Origin: Pirellulales bacterium
GTDB taxonomy: Bacteria; Planctomycetota; Planctomycetia; Pirellulales; DATAWG01
Reading direction: 5' to 3'
Length of the DNA: 64,000 bases
NCBI GenBank assembly: GCA_036267355.1
Contig: DATAWG010000086.1
Span: forward strand, 1-64,000
Both the position numbers and the translations under genes were made by a program. Under the pieces are notes generated by a model. That model ran no database searches and was not told the DNA's origin. It saw only the letters and a program-made list of their open reading frames with translations. This document shows positions 50,860 through 58,792 of this stretch, piece by piece; positions within the stretch are counted from its first letter, which is position 1, and each line of letters begins with the position of its first letter.

Positions 50860-52908
50860 ATGAAAACTCGCTTCGCAATCCTCGCGTTGGCAATCCTCTC
50901 TGCCGGCTTCTGGCTCTCGGCGCGAGCCCTTTTGGCCGATCCTCCGGCCAAAACGGACGCCAAGCCGGCCGACACGAAAGCAGTGGATGCGAAGGCGCCA
51001 GGTGTCAAGCCGGCCGACGCGAAATCTTCGGGTGCGAAAGCCTCGCCAGCAACCGGCGAGAAGCTCGATGCCGAACAAGCAAAACTGGCGGAGAAATACA
51101 ACAAGCTCGAAAAGACATTCGGCCGGCTCGCCGAACTCATCGCCACAACCGATCCCAAGCAGGCCGCTCTGCTGCGGCAAGCGTTTGCCGAAAGCCGGTC
51201 GCGCTTGATCGACGACCAGTTCGACGAATTGGTCAAGCAACTGGCCAAGGACCAACTCTACTCGGCCACGAAAGGCCAGGTCCAGGTGCAGCAGGATTTG
51301 AACCGGTTACTCGAGTTGTTGCAAAGCGGCGATGCCGCGAAACGAGACAAAAGCGAGCGCGAGTTGATTCACAATATCCTGGGCCGGATCGACAAGATGA
51401 TCAAGGAACAGGAAGGCATGCACGGCGAAACCGAAGGCGATGGCGACTTGAAACAACTCGCCGAACGGCAAGGCAAAGAAGCCGACAAGGCGAAAGACGT
51501 CGGCAACGATATTCGCAAGCTCGAACCCAAGAGCGCCGATAGCCCCGAACGAAGCGACTCCAAGAATGGTGGAAAGCCGGGAGACAACAACGGCGATAAA
51601 TCGGGCAATAAATCAGGCGATAAGAACGGCGATAAATCAGGCGATAAGAGCGGCAGTAAGTCGGCCGACAAATCGGGCGATAAGAGCGGCGACAAATCGA
51701 GCGACAAGAGCGGCGATAAATCCGGCGATAAATCCGGCGATGAGTCGGGAAGCAAGTCGGGAAGCAAGTCGGGCGATAAATCTGGCGACAAAAACGGATC
51801 GAAGTCCGGCGACAAGAATAGCGCAAAACCAAGCGACAAATCCGGTAAGTCAAACGGACAAGGTCAGGGTCAAGGTCAGGGTCAAGGTCAGGGTCAAGGT
51901 CAAGGTCAGGGTCAAGGTCAGGGTCAAGGTCAGGGTCAGGGTCAGGGTCAAGGTCAGGGTCAGGGTCAGGGTCAGGGTCAAGGTCAGGGTCAAGGTCAGG
52001 GACAGGGTCAGGGTCAGGGTCAAGGTCAGGGTCAAGGTCAGGAGGGTGGCCAACAAAAGCCCCCCGACGGAAGCCCGCCGGCCGAGGAAGCGAGCCCGGC
52101 CCGCCAGCGCCTTCAGGCTGCCGAAGATCGAATGCGCAAAGCACAAAAGCATCTCGAAGAAGCGAAGCGCAAAGACGCCGCCGAAGAGCAGGCCAAGGCC
52201 GTCGAAGAACTAAAAGTCGCCAAAGCCGAGTTGGAAAAAATCCTCCGCCAGATGCGCGAGGAAGAAGTCGAGCGCGTGCTGGCCCAGCTCGAGGGCCGCT
52301 TCCGCCACATGCTCGCCCTGCAAATCGAGGTCTACGAAGGCACCGTCCGCGTCGACAAGATTCCGCCGACCGATCGCGGCCATGATGAGGAAGTCGAGTG
52401 TGGCCGGCTCAGCCGCAACGAATCGGCCATCGTCGTCGAAGCCGATCGAGCGCTGAACCTGTTGCACGAGGAAGGCTCGGCCGTGGCCTTTCCCGAGGCC
52501 GTCGATGAAATGCGCGACGACATGCAGCAAGTGGCCGATCGGCTGGCCGCACTCAAGGTCGAGCCGATCACCCAAGGTGTCGAGCAAGACATCATCGCCG
52601 CCCTCCAGGAAACGATCCTCGCCCTGCAAAAGGCCCAGAAGGACCATAAGGCTAAGAAAGGAAAGTCCGGCAAGGGAGGTGGCGGCCAGCAAGAGGATCC
52701 GCTCGTGGACCAGATCGCCGAGTTGAAGATGATCCGGGCTCTGCAGGTGCGCGTCAACACCCGCACCAAGCGCTATTCCAAGCTCCTCGAGGGAGACGCC
52801 GAACAAGCCGATCGGCCCGATCTAATCGAGGCCCTCAAGCACCTTAGCGAGCGCGAAGACCGCATCCACGAGGTGACGCACGACATCGTCGTCGGCAAGA
52901 ATCATTAA
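50860..52908 (+). CDS. secreted coiled-coil protein with (Gly-Gln)n and GDKS tracts
   Basis: 682 residues. A signal peptide (FAILALAILSAGFWLSARALLA) is followed by a helical region (~65-235). A hydrophilic tract of repeated SGDKSG/NGDKSG units occupies ~243-330, and about 31 Gly-Gln pairs lie at ~332-394. A second coiled-coil region (~415-600; RMRKAQKHLEEAKRKDAAEEQAKAVEELK) and a conserved end (LVDQIAELKMIRALQVRVNTRTKRYSKLL) complete it. GGAG eight bases before the ATG at 50860 supports the start. The two rods joined by a flexible polar linker suggest an extracytoplasmic spacer. It lies downstream of the DUF4175-like gene, whose C-terminus is also a coiled coil. Confidence 0.85.
   Translation: MKTRFAILALAILSAGFWLSARALLADPPAKTDAKPADTKAVDAKAPGVKPADAKSSGAKASPATGEKLDAEQAKLAEKYNKLEKTFGRLAELIATTDPKQAALLRQAFAESRSRLIDDQFDELVKQLAKDQLYSATKGQVQVQQDLNRLLELLQSGDAAKRDKSERELIHNILGRIDKMIKEQEGMHGETEGDGDLKQLAERQGKEADKAKDVGNDIRKLEPKSADSPERSDSKNGGKPGDNNGDKSGNKSGDKNGDKSGDKSGSKSADKSGDKSGDKSSDKSGDKSGDKSGDESGSKSGSKSGDKSGDKNGSKSGDKNSAKPSDKSGKSNGQGQGQGQGQGQGQGQGQGQGQGQGQGQGQGQGQGQGQGQGQGQGQGQGQGQGQGQGQGQGQEGGQQKPPDGSPPAEEASPARQRLQAAEDRMRKAQKHLEEAKRKDAAEEQAKAVEELKVAKAELEKILRQMREEEVERVLAQLEGRFRHMLALQIEVYEGTVRVDKIPPTDRGHDEEVECGRLSRNESAIVVEADRALNLLHEEGSAVAFPEAVDEMRDDMQQVADRLAALKVEPITQGVEQDIIAALQETILALQKAQKDHKAKKGKSGKGGGGQQEDPLVDQIAELKMIRALQVRVNTRTKRYSKLLEGDAEQADRPDLIEALKHLSEREDRIHEVTHDIVVGKNH
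51855..52044 (+). repeat. GGTCAA/GGTCAG hexamer tandem array
   Basis: About 31 in-frame copies of GGTCAG or GGTCAA encode the Gly-Gln tract of the surrounding gene. CAG and CAA alternate irregularly. The array is a candidate for length variation by slippage, and six-base changes keep the frame. Confidence 0.95.
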
Positions 52909-52924
52909 CAAGGGCTTTGAGACT

Positions 52925-52977
52925 TTGAGGCTGTGAGGCCAAGCAAGTTCATGCCGGCCCGTACCTCACAGCCTCAA
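52925..52977. terminator. TTGAGGCTGTGAGG hairpin
   Basis: TTGAGGCTGTGAGG (52925-52938) and its exact complement CCTCACAGCCTCAA (52964-52977) lie 16 bases after the (Gly-Gln)n gene. It could attenuate transcription into the next gene or be another dispersed palindrome. Confidence 0.55.
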
Positions 52978-53098
52978 GCCAGACGGTGCTTTCTTCAACG
53001 TAAACTAGTGACAGTTTCCATGTTATGTGGGTAGAATAACAGGGTTGAAATCGTCGCGGCCTGCGTTGCCCGGTTTCAGCCGCCACAAGGAGGATACC

Positions 53099-54307
53099 GT
53101 GCGACAGGAATCTAGCGAGCGAAACAGTTGCCATGCCGGTCTGGCCTTTGGCCTGCCGCGCCATTCGGCGATTCGTCCCGCCGCCATCATGGCATTGCTC
53201 GTCGGTTGGCTGGCGATCCTCGCGGGTTCCGCCCTTGCTGCCGACAGCGCCGACGAATTCACGAAAGACCCGACCTGGACCCAACCGACGGCCAAAGCAG
53301 TTCGCGCCGATGTTCTCAAGTGGCTCGACGACGCCAAGATCGACGGCAAGAAGATCGACGCGGCGAAGCGCGATTCGATCGTGAAGTCGCTTTGGCCGGA
53401 GTCGCCCGCGCCGGCAGCCGGCGAGATGCTCGAGCGGGTCGTGAAAACGATTGCCGAAGTCGAGCCGCGATCCAAGCCGCTGTTGGAGCTTTGCTCCAAG
53501 CCGCACGAGATCAAAAAGCTGCCTGATTTCCCGCTGCTGACCGACGACAAGACTCCCGCGATCGTGCGGAACAATTTGCGGCTTTGGTATGGCCGCTGGC
53601 TGGCTCAGGAAAAACTCTACGACGAGGCACTCGAGCAGCTTTCGACTCTGAAAACGACCGACGTGGTCGACCCGGCCTCGCTGCTGTTCTATCAAGGCGT
53701 GACCTACCACTGGCTGTTGAAAAAGCAGCCCGGTCTGCAAGCCATCGGCAAACTGCTGGAGCGCAAGAATGAGATTCCACGCCGCTACGCCGAACTGGCA
53801 TCGCTGATGCAAACCGATCTCAGCGCGCTCAAGGACGAATCGCTGGATCATATCGACCGCCGGATGCACGACGTTGAGAATCGCCTCGATTTGGCCCGGG
53901 CCGGCAAGAAGGTCCGCACCGAGGAAGACGGCATCATCGCGTCGCTCGACAAATTGATCGAGCAGAAGGAGAAGGAGCAGGAGGAGCAAGAAAGCGCATC
54001 GAGCAGCGGCAATCCGAACGGCCATCAGTCGCGCAGCCCGGCCCAGGACAGCATGCTGCCGCACGGGCCGCCGGCCAAGGGCGAGGTGGCCAAGAAAGAC
54101 ATCGGCAATCATAGTGGCTGGGGTGATTTGAAGCCGAAGGAACGGGCCGAAGCGCTGCAAGACATTGGTGAAGAATTCCCGTCGCACTACCGAAATGTCA
54201 TCGAGCAATACTTCCGCCGCGTTGCCGGCGATAACCCCGGCAGCAATGACCCCGGCAGCAATGACCCCGGCGACGCCATCCCAGCCGATAGCGGCTCCGG
54301 GCGATAG
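53099..54307 (+). CDS. secreted helical protein of unknown function
   Basis: 402 residues. A GTG start at 53099 is fixed by AAGGAGG at 53087-53093. The N-terminus is basic, and a hydrophobic stretch (IMALLVGWLAILAGSALA) probably acts as a signal peptide. The mature part is acidic and helical, with TPR-like spacing in the middle (WYGRWLAQEKLYDEALEQLSTLKTT, SLLFYQGVTYHWLLKKQPGLQAI). The C-terminus (KPKERAEALQDIGEEFPSHYRNVIEQYFRRVA) is a pattern I have seen at the end of planctomycete secreted proteins beside VWA genes, but cannot name. The tail is Asp/Pro/Gly-rich. It lies between the (Gly-Gln)n and NPCBM genes. Confidence 0.8.
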   Translation: MRQESSERNSCHAGLAFGLPRHSAIRPAAIMALLVGWLAILAGSALAADSADEFTKDPTWTQPTAKAVRADVLKWLDDAKIDGKKIDAAKRDSIVKSLWPESPAPAAGEMLERVVKTIAEVEPRSKPLLELCSKPHEIKKLPDFPLLTDDKTPAIVRNNLRLWYGRWLAQEKLYDEALEQLSTLKTTDVVDPASLLFYQGVTYHWLLKKQPGLQAIGKLLERKNEIPRRYAELASLMQTDLSALKDESLDHIDRRMHDVENRLDLARAGKKVRTEEDGIIASLDKLIEQKEKEQEEQESASSSGNPNGHQSRSPAQDSMLPHGPPAKGEVAKKDIGNHSGWGDLKPKERAEALQDIGEEFPSHYRNVIEQYFRRVAGDNPGSNDPGSNDPGDAIPADSGSGR

Positions 54308-54389
54308 CCGCGGCAAATAGCCGGCCGGCAAAGTCACGAAACCCTGGCTCCGCCAAGCGGACGACCTCCTTCCGAAAGATTGTTGCCGA

Positions 54390-55637
54390 ATGGGCCCTTT
54401 GATCCTGATCGCCGCATTGCTGGCCGTCGAAGCCCCGCAATTCCAGGTCGACTCGATCGGTGGCACGACGGTCGCCGGCACGCTCGTGCGACTGGATGCC
54501 CAGCAAGTCGTGGTTCATGATTCAAGCGGCGACCACGCGCTCAAGCTCTCCGAGGTGCGGTTCGTCGGGGCGGTTGAGAATCAGGCCACGAACTCGTCCG
54601 CCGGATCGGTTCTATCCGACAAATCGACAGCAAACGCTTCGAAATCGAAGCCGCCTGAACCGCCAACCGTCGTGGTCGAAACGGTCGACGGCGGGCGTTT
54701 GTTTGGCTTCGGATATGAAGTGACCAAAGGCACGGCCCGGCTCAAGCTGGTCGGCGGCGATTCGATCGCCGTGCCCACCAAATCCATCCATCGCGTCGAG
54801 TTCATCTCGGCATCGAAACCGGTCGTGTGGCCCGAGTTGCCGAAAGATGCCGCCGGCGACTTGATCATCTTGCAGAAGAAAGACGCAGTCGATCTGGCCG
54901 AAGGGATCGTTGGCGACATAACTGCCGACACCGTGCGCTTCTCGCTCGAAGGAGACGTCATTCCGGTCAAACGGACCAGGGTGGTCGGCCTGGTGTATTT
55001 CCATTCGGGCCAAGCCGCTTCCCCTTCGCATGCCTTGGCCATCGTCGAGAACAAGGCGGGTTGGAAGGTAAATGCCACACAGGTCGATCTGGCCGCAGGC
55101 CATCTGTCGGTCGTAACCACCTTTGGCGTCACGCTCGATTGGCCGCTGGAAGCGGTGCGTTCGATCGATTTCTCGCCTAGCCGCATGGTGTATGTCAGCG
55201 ATCTGCCTTTGAATTCCGCCGAATGGACGCCGCTCTTGGATTTCGGCAAGCAGATCGACGCGATTTCGCAGTTTTACAAGCCGCGGTTCGATCGGGCCCT
55301 CGACGGTGGCAAGCTGTCGATCGACAGCAAAACCTATCGCAAGGGTGTGGCAATCGCCGCTCGCACCGTCTTAGAATACAAGATTGCCGGTCTTGGGCGG
55401 CAGTTCCGCGCTACGGCCGGGATCGACGACTCGGTGCACGCGACCGGGGGCGTGCAGCTCACGATCGAAGGGGATGGCAAGAATTTGTACAGCGGCAAGA
55501 TCAGCGGCCGAGGCGCACCGGTGGATTTGAATCTGGATGTGTCTGGCGTGAAGCGACTTCGGATCGTGGCCGATTTCGGCGGGGGAGCGGACGTGGGCGA
55601 TTATCTCGACCTAGGCGACGCAAGGATTGTGAAATGA
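54390..55637 (+). CDS. NPCBM/NEW2-domain protein
   Basis: 415 residues. A short hydrophobic N-terminus (GPLILIAALLAVEA) may be a signal peptide. Beta-rich repeats follow (VDSIGGTTVAGTLVRLDAQQ, VETVDGGRLFGFGYEV, DAVDLAEGIVGDITADTVRF), each like an SH3/barrel unit. The C-terminal ~140 residues match NPCBM: DRALDGGKLSIDSKTYRKGVA, LGRQFRATAGIDD, VHATGGVQLTIEGDGK and VDLNLDVSGVKRLRIVADFG. NPCBM modules bind carbohydrate. Its stop overlaps the start of the active HtrA-like gene (ATGA), so the two are translated together and may act together, for example in directing the protease to a glycan-rich site. Confidence 0.87.
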   Translation: MGPLILIAALLAVEAPQFQVDSIGGTTVAGTLVRLDAQQVVVHDSSGDHALKLSEVRFVGAVENQATNSSAGSVLSDKSTANASKSKPPEPPTVVVETVDGGRLFGFGYEVTKGTARLKLVGGDSIAVPTKSIHRVEFISASKPVVWPELPKDAAGDLIILQKKDAVDLAEGIVGDITADTVRFSLEGDVIPVKRTRVVGLVYFHSGQAASPSHALAIVENKAGWKVNATQVDLAAGHLSVVTTFGVTLDWPLEAVRSIDFSPSRMVYVSDLPLNSAEWTPLLDFGKQIDAISQFYKPRFDRALDGGKLSIDSKTYRKGVAIAARTVLEYKIAGLGRQFRATAGIDDSVHATGGVQLTIEGDGKNLYSGKISGRGAPVDLNLDVSGVKRLRIVADFGGGADVGDYLDLGDARIVK

Positions 55638-57523
55638 TCGAGCGGTATCCGATTTCGAAGCATCGCGCGAACCGAGCGCGGCGACCGATCAACCTGAAAA
55701 TTCTCGCTGCGAAAACTGTCGCCGTCCTGTCCGCGGCGTTGATCTCCATTTCCGCAATGCCCTCCGCGGCGGCGAGCCCCGAGCCCGACGAAGCGGTGCT
55801 AAAAGCCGAGGCGGCGCGGGTCGCGGCCGTGGCGAAAGTCACGCCCTCGGTGGTCTGCATTTTCGCCAAGGAGGGGCAAGGTGGCGGATCCGGCGTGCTC
55901 ATCTCTCCCGAAGGCTACGCACTGACGAACTTCCACGTCACCCGTGAAGCGGGCACGGCGATGAAATGTGGCCTGTCGGATGGCAAGCTCTACGATGCGG
56001 TGATCGTCGGCGTCGATCCGACCGGCGATTTGGCAATGATCCAACTGCTCGGGCGCGATGATTTTCCCGCCGCCGAGCTTGGCGACAGCGACCAGATGCA
56101 CGCCGGCGATTGGTGCTTCACCGCCGGCAATCCTTTTCTCTTGGCGACCGACTTTCACCCGTCGATCGCCTACGGCATCGTGTCGGGAACGCATCGTTAT
56201 CAATATCCCGATGGCACCCTGCTGGAATACGCCGATTGCCTTCAAGTCGATGCCGCAATCAATCCCGGCAACTCGGGCGGTCCGCTCTTCAATGCCCGCG
56301 GTCAATTGATCGGCATCAACGGCCGCGGATCGTTCGAGAAGCGGGGGCGCGTGAATGTCGGCGTCGGCTACGCCATCTCGGGCAATCAATTGCGAAACTT
56401 CATCGGCTGGCTGAAGAGCGGGCGAGTGGTCGACCATGCGACGCTCGGCGCGACGGTGAGCACCGGCGAGGATGGGCGTGTCACCGTATCCGACATTCTG
56501 GAGAATTCTGACGCCTATCGCCGTGGCTTGCGGGTCGACGATGAGATTTTGCGGTTCGCCGGCCGCGATATTCGTTCGGCGAATTCGTTGAAGAATATTC
56601 TGGGCATCTTTCCCAAGGGTTGGCGTGTGCCGCTGAGCTACCGCCGCGACGGAAAAACCTACGACACGATGGTCCGCTTGCGCGGCGTGCATCACGAAGA
56701 TGAATTGGCGGAGTTGATGGATGAGCCGCAAATGCCGCGCCTGCAGCCGTCGAAACCGAAGGGAGACGAACCGAAGGGTCCTGAGCCAAAGAAGAAAGGT
56801 TCCAAGCAAGGGCCAAAAGGCCAGCCCGACGAACCGTCGCCTTTGCCCGAGCCGATTGCAAAACTATTTCACATGGTGAAGCCGCTTCCCGAAGATGTGA
56901 AGAAGCGCTACGTGCCGCGGCACGGTTTTGCAAACTACTTTTACAACAAGCTGAATCGCGATCGCGTGTGGAAAGCCGATCTCTCCCGGGGCGATTTTTC
57001 CACGCTCAATGGGCCATGGAGTTTTTCGGGCGATCTGGCCGCGGGCGGCGCGTTCAGCGCCAAATTGCTCGACAAGGAAGTGTCGATGGCATTGCCGCTC
57101 GGCGACACCAAGCTCGAGATTACCGATAGCCTTGGCGACGTGCTGAACCCGCCGGGCAGTGGAGGCTTGCTGGCCGCGATGCACCTCTGGCGGAAATTCC
57201 AAATCGGCGGCCCGAGCCATTTCGGCGAAGTGACCTACCTCGGCACCATGCCGCTGGAAGGTCGCGAGCGATGGGTCGACGTCTTGTTCGCAACGACCGG
57301 CGGCGTCGATTGCCAATTCATGTTCGATGCGACCGACGGCACCCTGTTGGCGATGGAAATGTATCCCCAGACCGATTCCGACCCGTGCGAAGTCTATTTC
57401 AGCGACTATCGCGAGTCGAACGGACATTTCCTGCCCTATCGCTTCGAGGTGCGCTACGGCGACAATGTGTTCAATCTGTTCAACGTCACGAAATACGATT
57501 TGCAGAAGGGGACCGGCAAATGA
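55634..57523 (+). CDS. HtrA-like serine protease, intact triad
   Basis: 629 residues. The signal region (~22-47) is followed by an S1C trypsin-like domain with H101 in LTNFHV, D132 in PTGDLAMIQL and S214 in NPGNSGGPL, so it should be active. One PDZ domain lies at ~290-360 (NSDAYRRGLRVDDEILRFAG). A Lys/Pro-rich linker (~370-425) leads to a ~200-residue C-terminal domain (RHGFANYFYNKLNRDRVW, then GGVDCQFMFDATDGTLLAMEM), which looks like a beta-rich lipoprotein-carrier-type fold and is not usual in HtrA. The ATG overlaps the NPCBM stop (ATGA). Its own stop overlaps the next start the same way. It is the only active member of three tandem paralogues. Confidence 0.9.
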   Translation: MIERYPISKHRANRARRPINLKILAAKTVAVLSAALISISAMPSAAASPEPDEAVLKAEAARVAAVAKVTPSVVCIFAKEGQGGGSGVLISPEGYALTNFHVTREAGTAMKCGLSDGKLYDAVIVGVDPTGDLAMIQLLGRDDFPAAELGDSDQMHAGDWCFTAGNPFLLATDFHPSIAYGIVSGTHRYQYPDGTLLEYADCLQVDAAINPGNSGGPLFNARGQLIGINGRGSFEKRGRVNVGVGYAISGNQLRNFIGWLKSGRVVDHATLGATVSTGEDGRVTVSDILENSDAYRRGLRVDDEILRFAGRDIRSANSLKNILGIFPKGWRVPLSYRRDGKTYDTMVRLRGVHHEDELAELMDEPQMPRLQPSKPKGDEPKGPEPKKKGSKQGPKGQPDEPSPLPEPIAKLFHMVKPLPEDVKKRYVPRHGFANYFYNKLNRDRVWKADLSRGDFSTLNGPWSFSGDLAAGGAFSAKLLDKEVSMALPLGDTKLEITDSLGDVLNPPGSGGLLAAMHLWRKFQIGGPSHFGEVTYLGTMPLEGRERWVDVLFATTGGVDCQFMFDATDGTLLAMEMYPQTDSDPCEVYFSDYRESNGHFLPYRFEVRYGDNVFNLFNVTKYDLQKGTGK

Positions 57524-58659
57524 TCGCGACGCACGATAACAACCGATTGCACCCAGCCAGCCATCCGATGAAGCGCCGAAGCTCGCTTGCGGTTTCGCGC
57601 GTGAACCGGATATTTCGGCTGCCAATTTCATCGGCCATGCTGGCGGCGATGGCGATTGCCGTCTTAGCCCCCGCCACGCCCCCAATCGCCGCTGCGGCGG
57701 AAAACACGTCGTTCGCTCGTACAGTCGCATCCGTCGAGCCGAAGATCGTGAAAATCTTCGGCAGCGGCGGCATGCCGGGTTTGGCCGATTATCAAAGCGG
57801 ATTCTTGATCTCCTCCGACGGCTTCGTTCTCACGGCCTGGAGCCATGTGCTCGACACCGACGATGTGACAGTGATTCTCGACGACGGCCGAAAATTCACG
57901 AGCAAATTGGTCGGCGCCGATCCCCGATTGGAATTGGCGGTGCTTAAGATCGAGGCGGGCGATTTGCCATTTTTTGATCTTTCGAAGCCGATGCCCGCCG
58001 CTGAAGGTACGCGCGTCTTGGCGTTCAGCAATTTATTCGGAGTGGCGACGGGCGAAGAGCCGGCAAGCGTATTGCACGGCACGATTGCCGCGGTCACCAC
58101 GCTCGATGCCCGCCGCGGCGCCTACGAGACTCCCTATCAAGGCCCAATCTATGCTCTCGACGCCATGACGAACAACCCCGGCGCGGCCGGCGGAGCGTTG
58201 ACCGACCTGCAAGGAAACTTGCTCGGCGTGCTCGGCAAGGAACTTCGCAACGCGCGGAACAATGTCTGGCTGAATTTCGCGATTCCGACTGCCGAACTCG
58301 CTTCGTCGATTGAGGCCATTCGCAACGGCAAGAACCCGGCGAACACGAAAGAAGCCAAGCCCAAGAAGCCCGACAACCCGCTCACGCTGGATCGGCTCGG
58401 TCTGGTGTTGATTCCGAACGTATTGGACCGCACGCCCCCGTTTGTCGACGACGTTCGCGCGGGTTCGCCCGCCGCTTCGGCCGGCATTCATCCCGACGAC
58501 CTGATCCTCCTGGTCGATTCGCAGGTGGTGCAATCGTGCGCCGCGGTGCAGAAGGAACTGAGCCAACTCGAAGCCGACGCGGAAGTGCGCCTTACGCTAA
58601 TGCGCGGCAATGATTTGCTCGAGGTACAGGTCAAGTCGGGCCAGCCGCAAGGACAATGA
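57520..58659 (+). CDS. HtrA-like pseudoprotease, Ser to Ala
   Basis: 379 residues, start overlapping the previous stop (ATGA). After a signal segment (SSAMLAAMAIAVLAPATPP) comes an S1C fold with H109 kept (TAWSHV), E138 at the Asp position (RLELAVLKI) and A223 in place of the Ser (NPGAAGGAL for NPGNSGGPL). Proteolysis is therefore not expected. A PDZ domain follows at ~295-375 (GSPAASAGIHPDDLILLVDS). Residues ~20-28 (RSSLAVSRV) are encoded by the dispersed CTCGCTTGCGG repeat, so either the N-terminus was altered by repeat insertion or the true start is the ATG at 57568. It probably serves as a regulatory or scaffolding partner of the active protease encoded just upstream. Confidence 0.88.
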   Translation: MIATHDNNRLHPASHPMKRRSSLAVSRVNRIFRLPISSAMLAAMAIAVLAPATPPIAAAAENTSFARTVASVEPKIVKIFGSGGMPGLADYQSGFLISSDGFVLTAWSHVLDTDDVTVILDDGRKFTSKLVGADPRLELAVLKIEAGDLPFFDLSKPMPAAEGTRVLAFSNLFGVATGEEPASVLHGTIAAVTTLDARRGAYETPYQGPIYALDAMTNNPGAAGGALTDLQGNLLGVLGKELRNARNNVWLNFAIPTAELASSIEAIRNGKNPANTKEAKPKKPDNPLTLDRLGLVLIPNVLDRTPPFVDDVRAGSPAASAGIHPDDLILLVDSQVVQSCAAVQKELSQLEADAEVRLTLMRGNDLLEVQVKSGQPQGQ

Positions 58660-58792
58660 CTTGCCGAGACGACCGGCGCCGCTCCGTCCCTTGGCTGAAT
58701 TTTCCCCGCGCCATGCGAAGCTTGAAACCTGAGTTTCAAGATCGTGCCACCTGCCGCGAGGTCGCGGCGATCAAAGAAAACGGTTGCAACTG

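Noticed and set aside
51855-52044. possible CRISPR array
   Set aside because: The units are contiguous hexamers in frame within a gene, with no spacers.
53027-53098. N-terminal extension of the helical secreted protein
   Set aside because: AAGGAGG at 53087-53093 points to the GTG at 53099, and the extension would place ~60 residues before the signal peptide.
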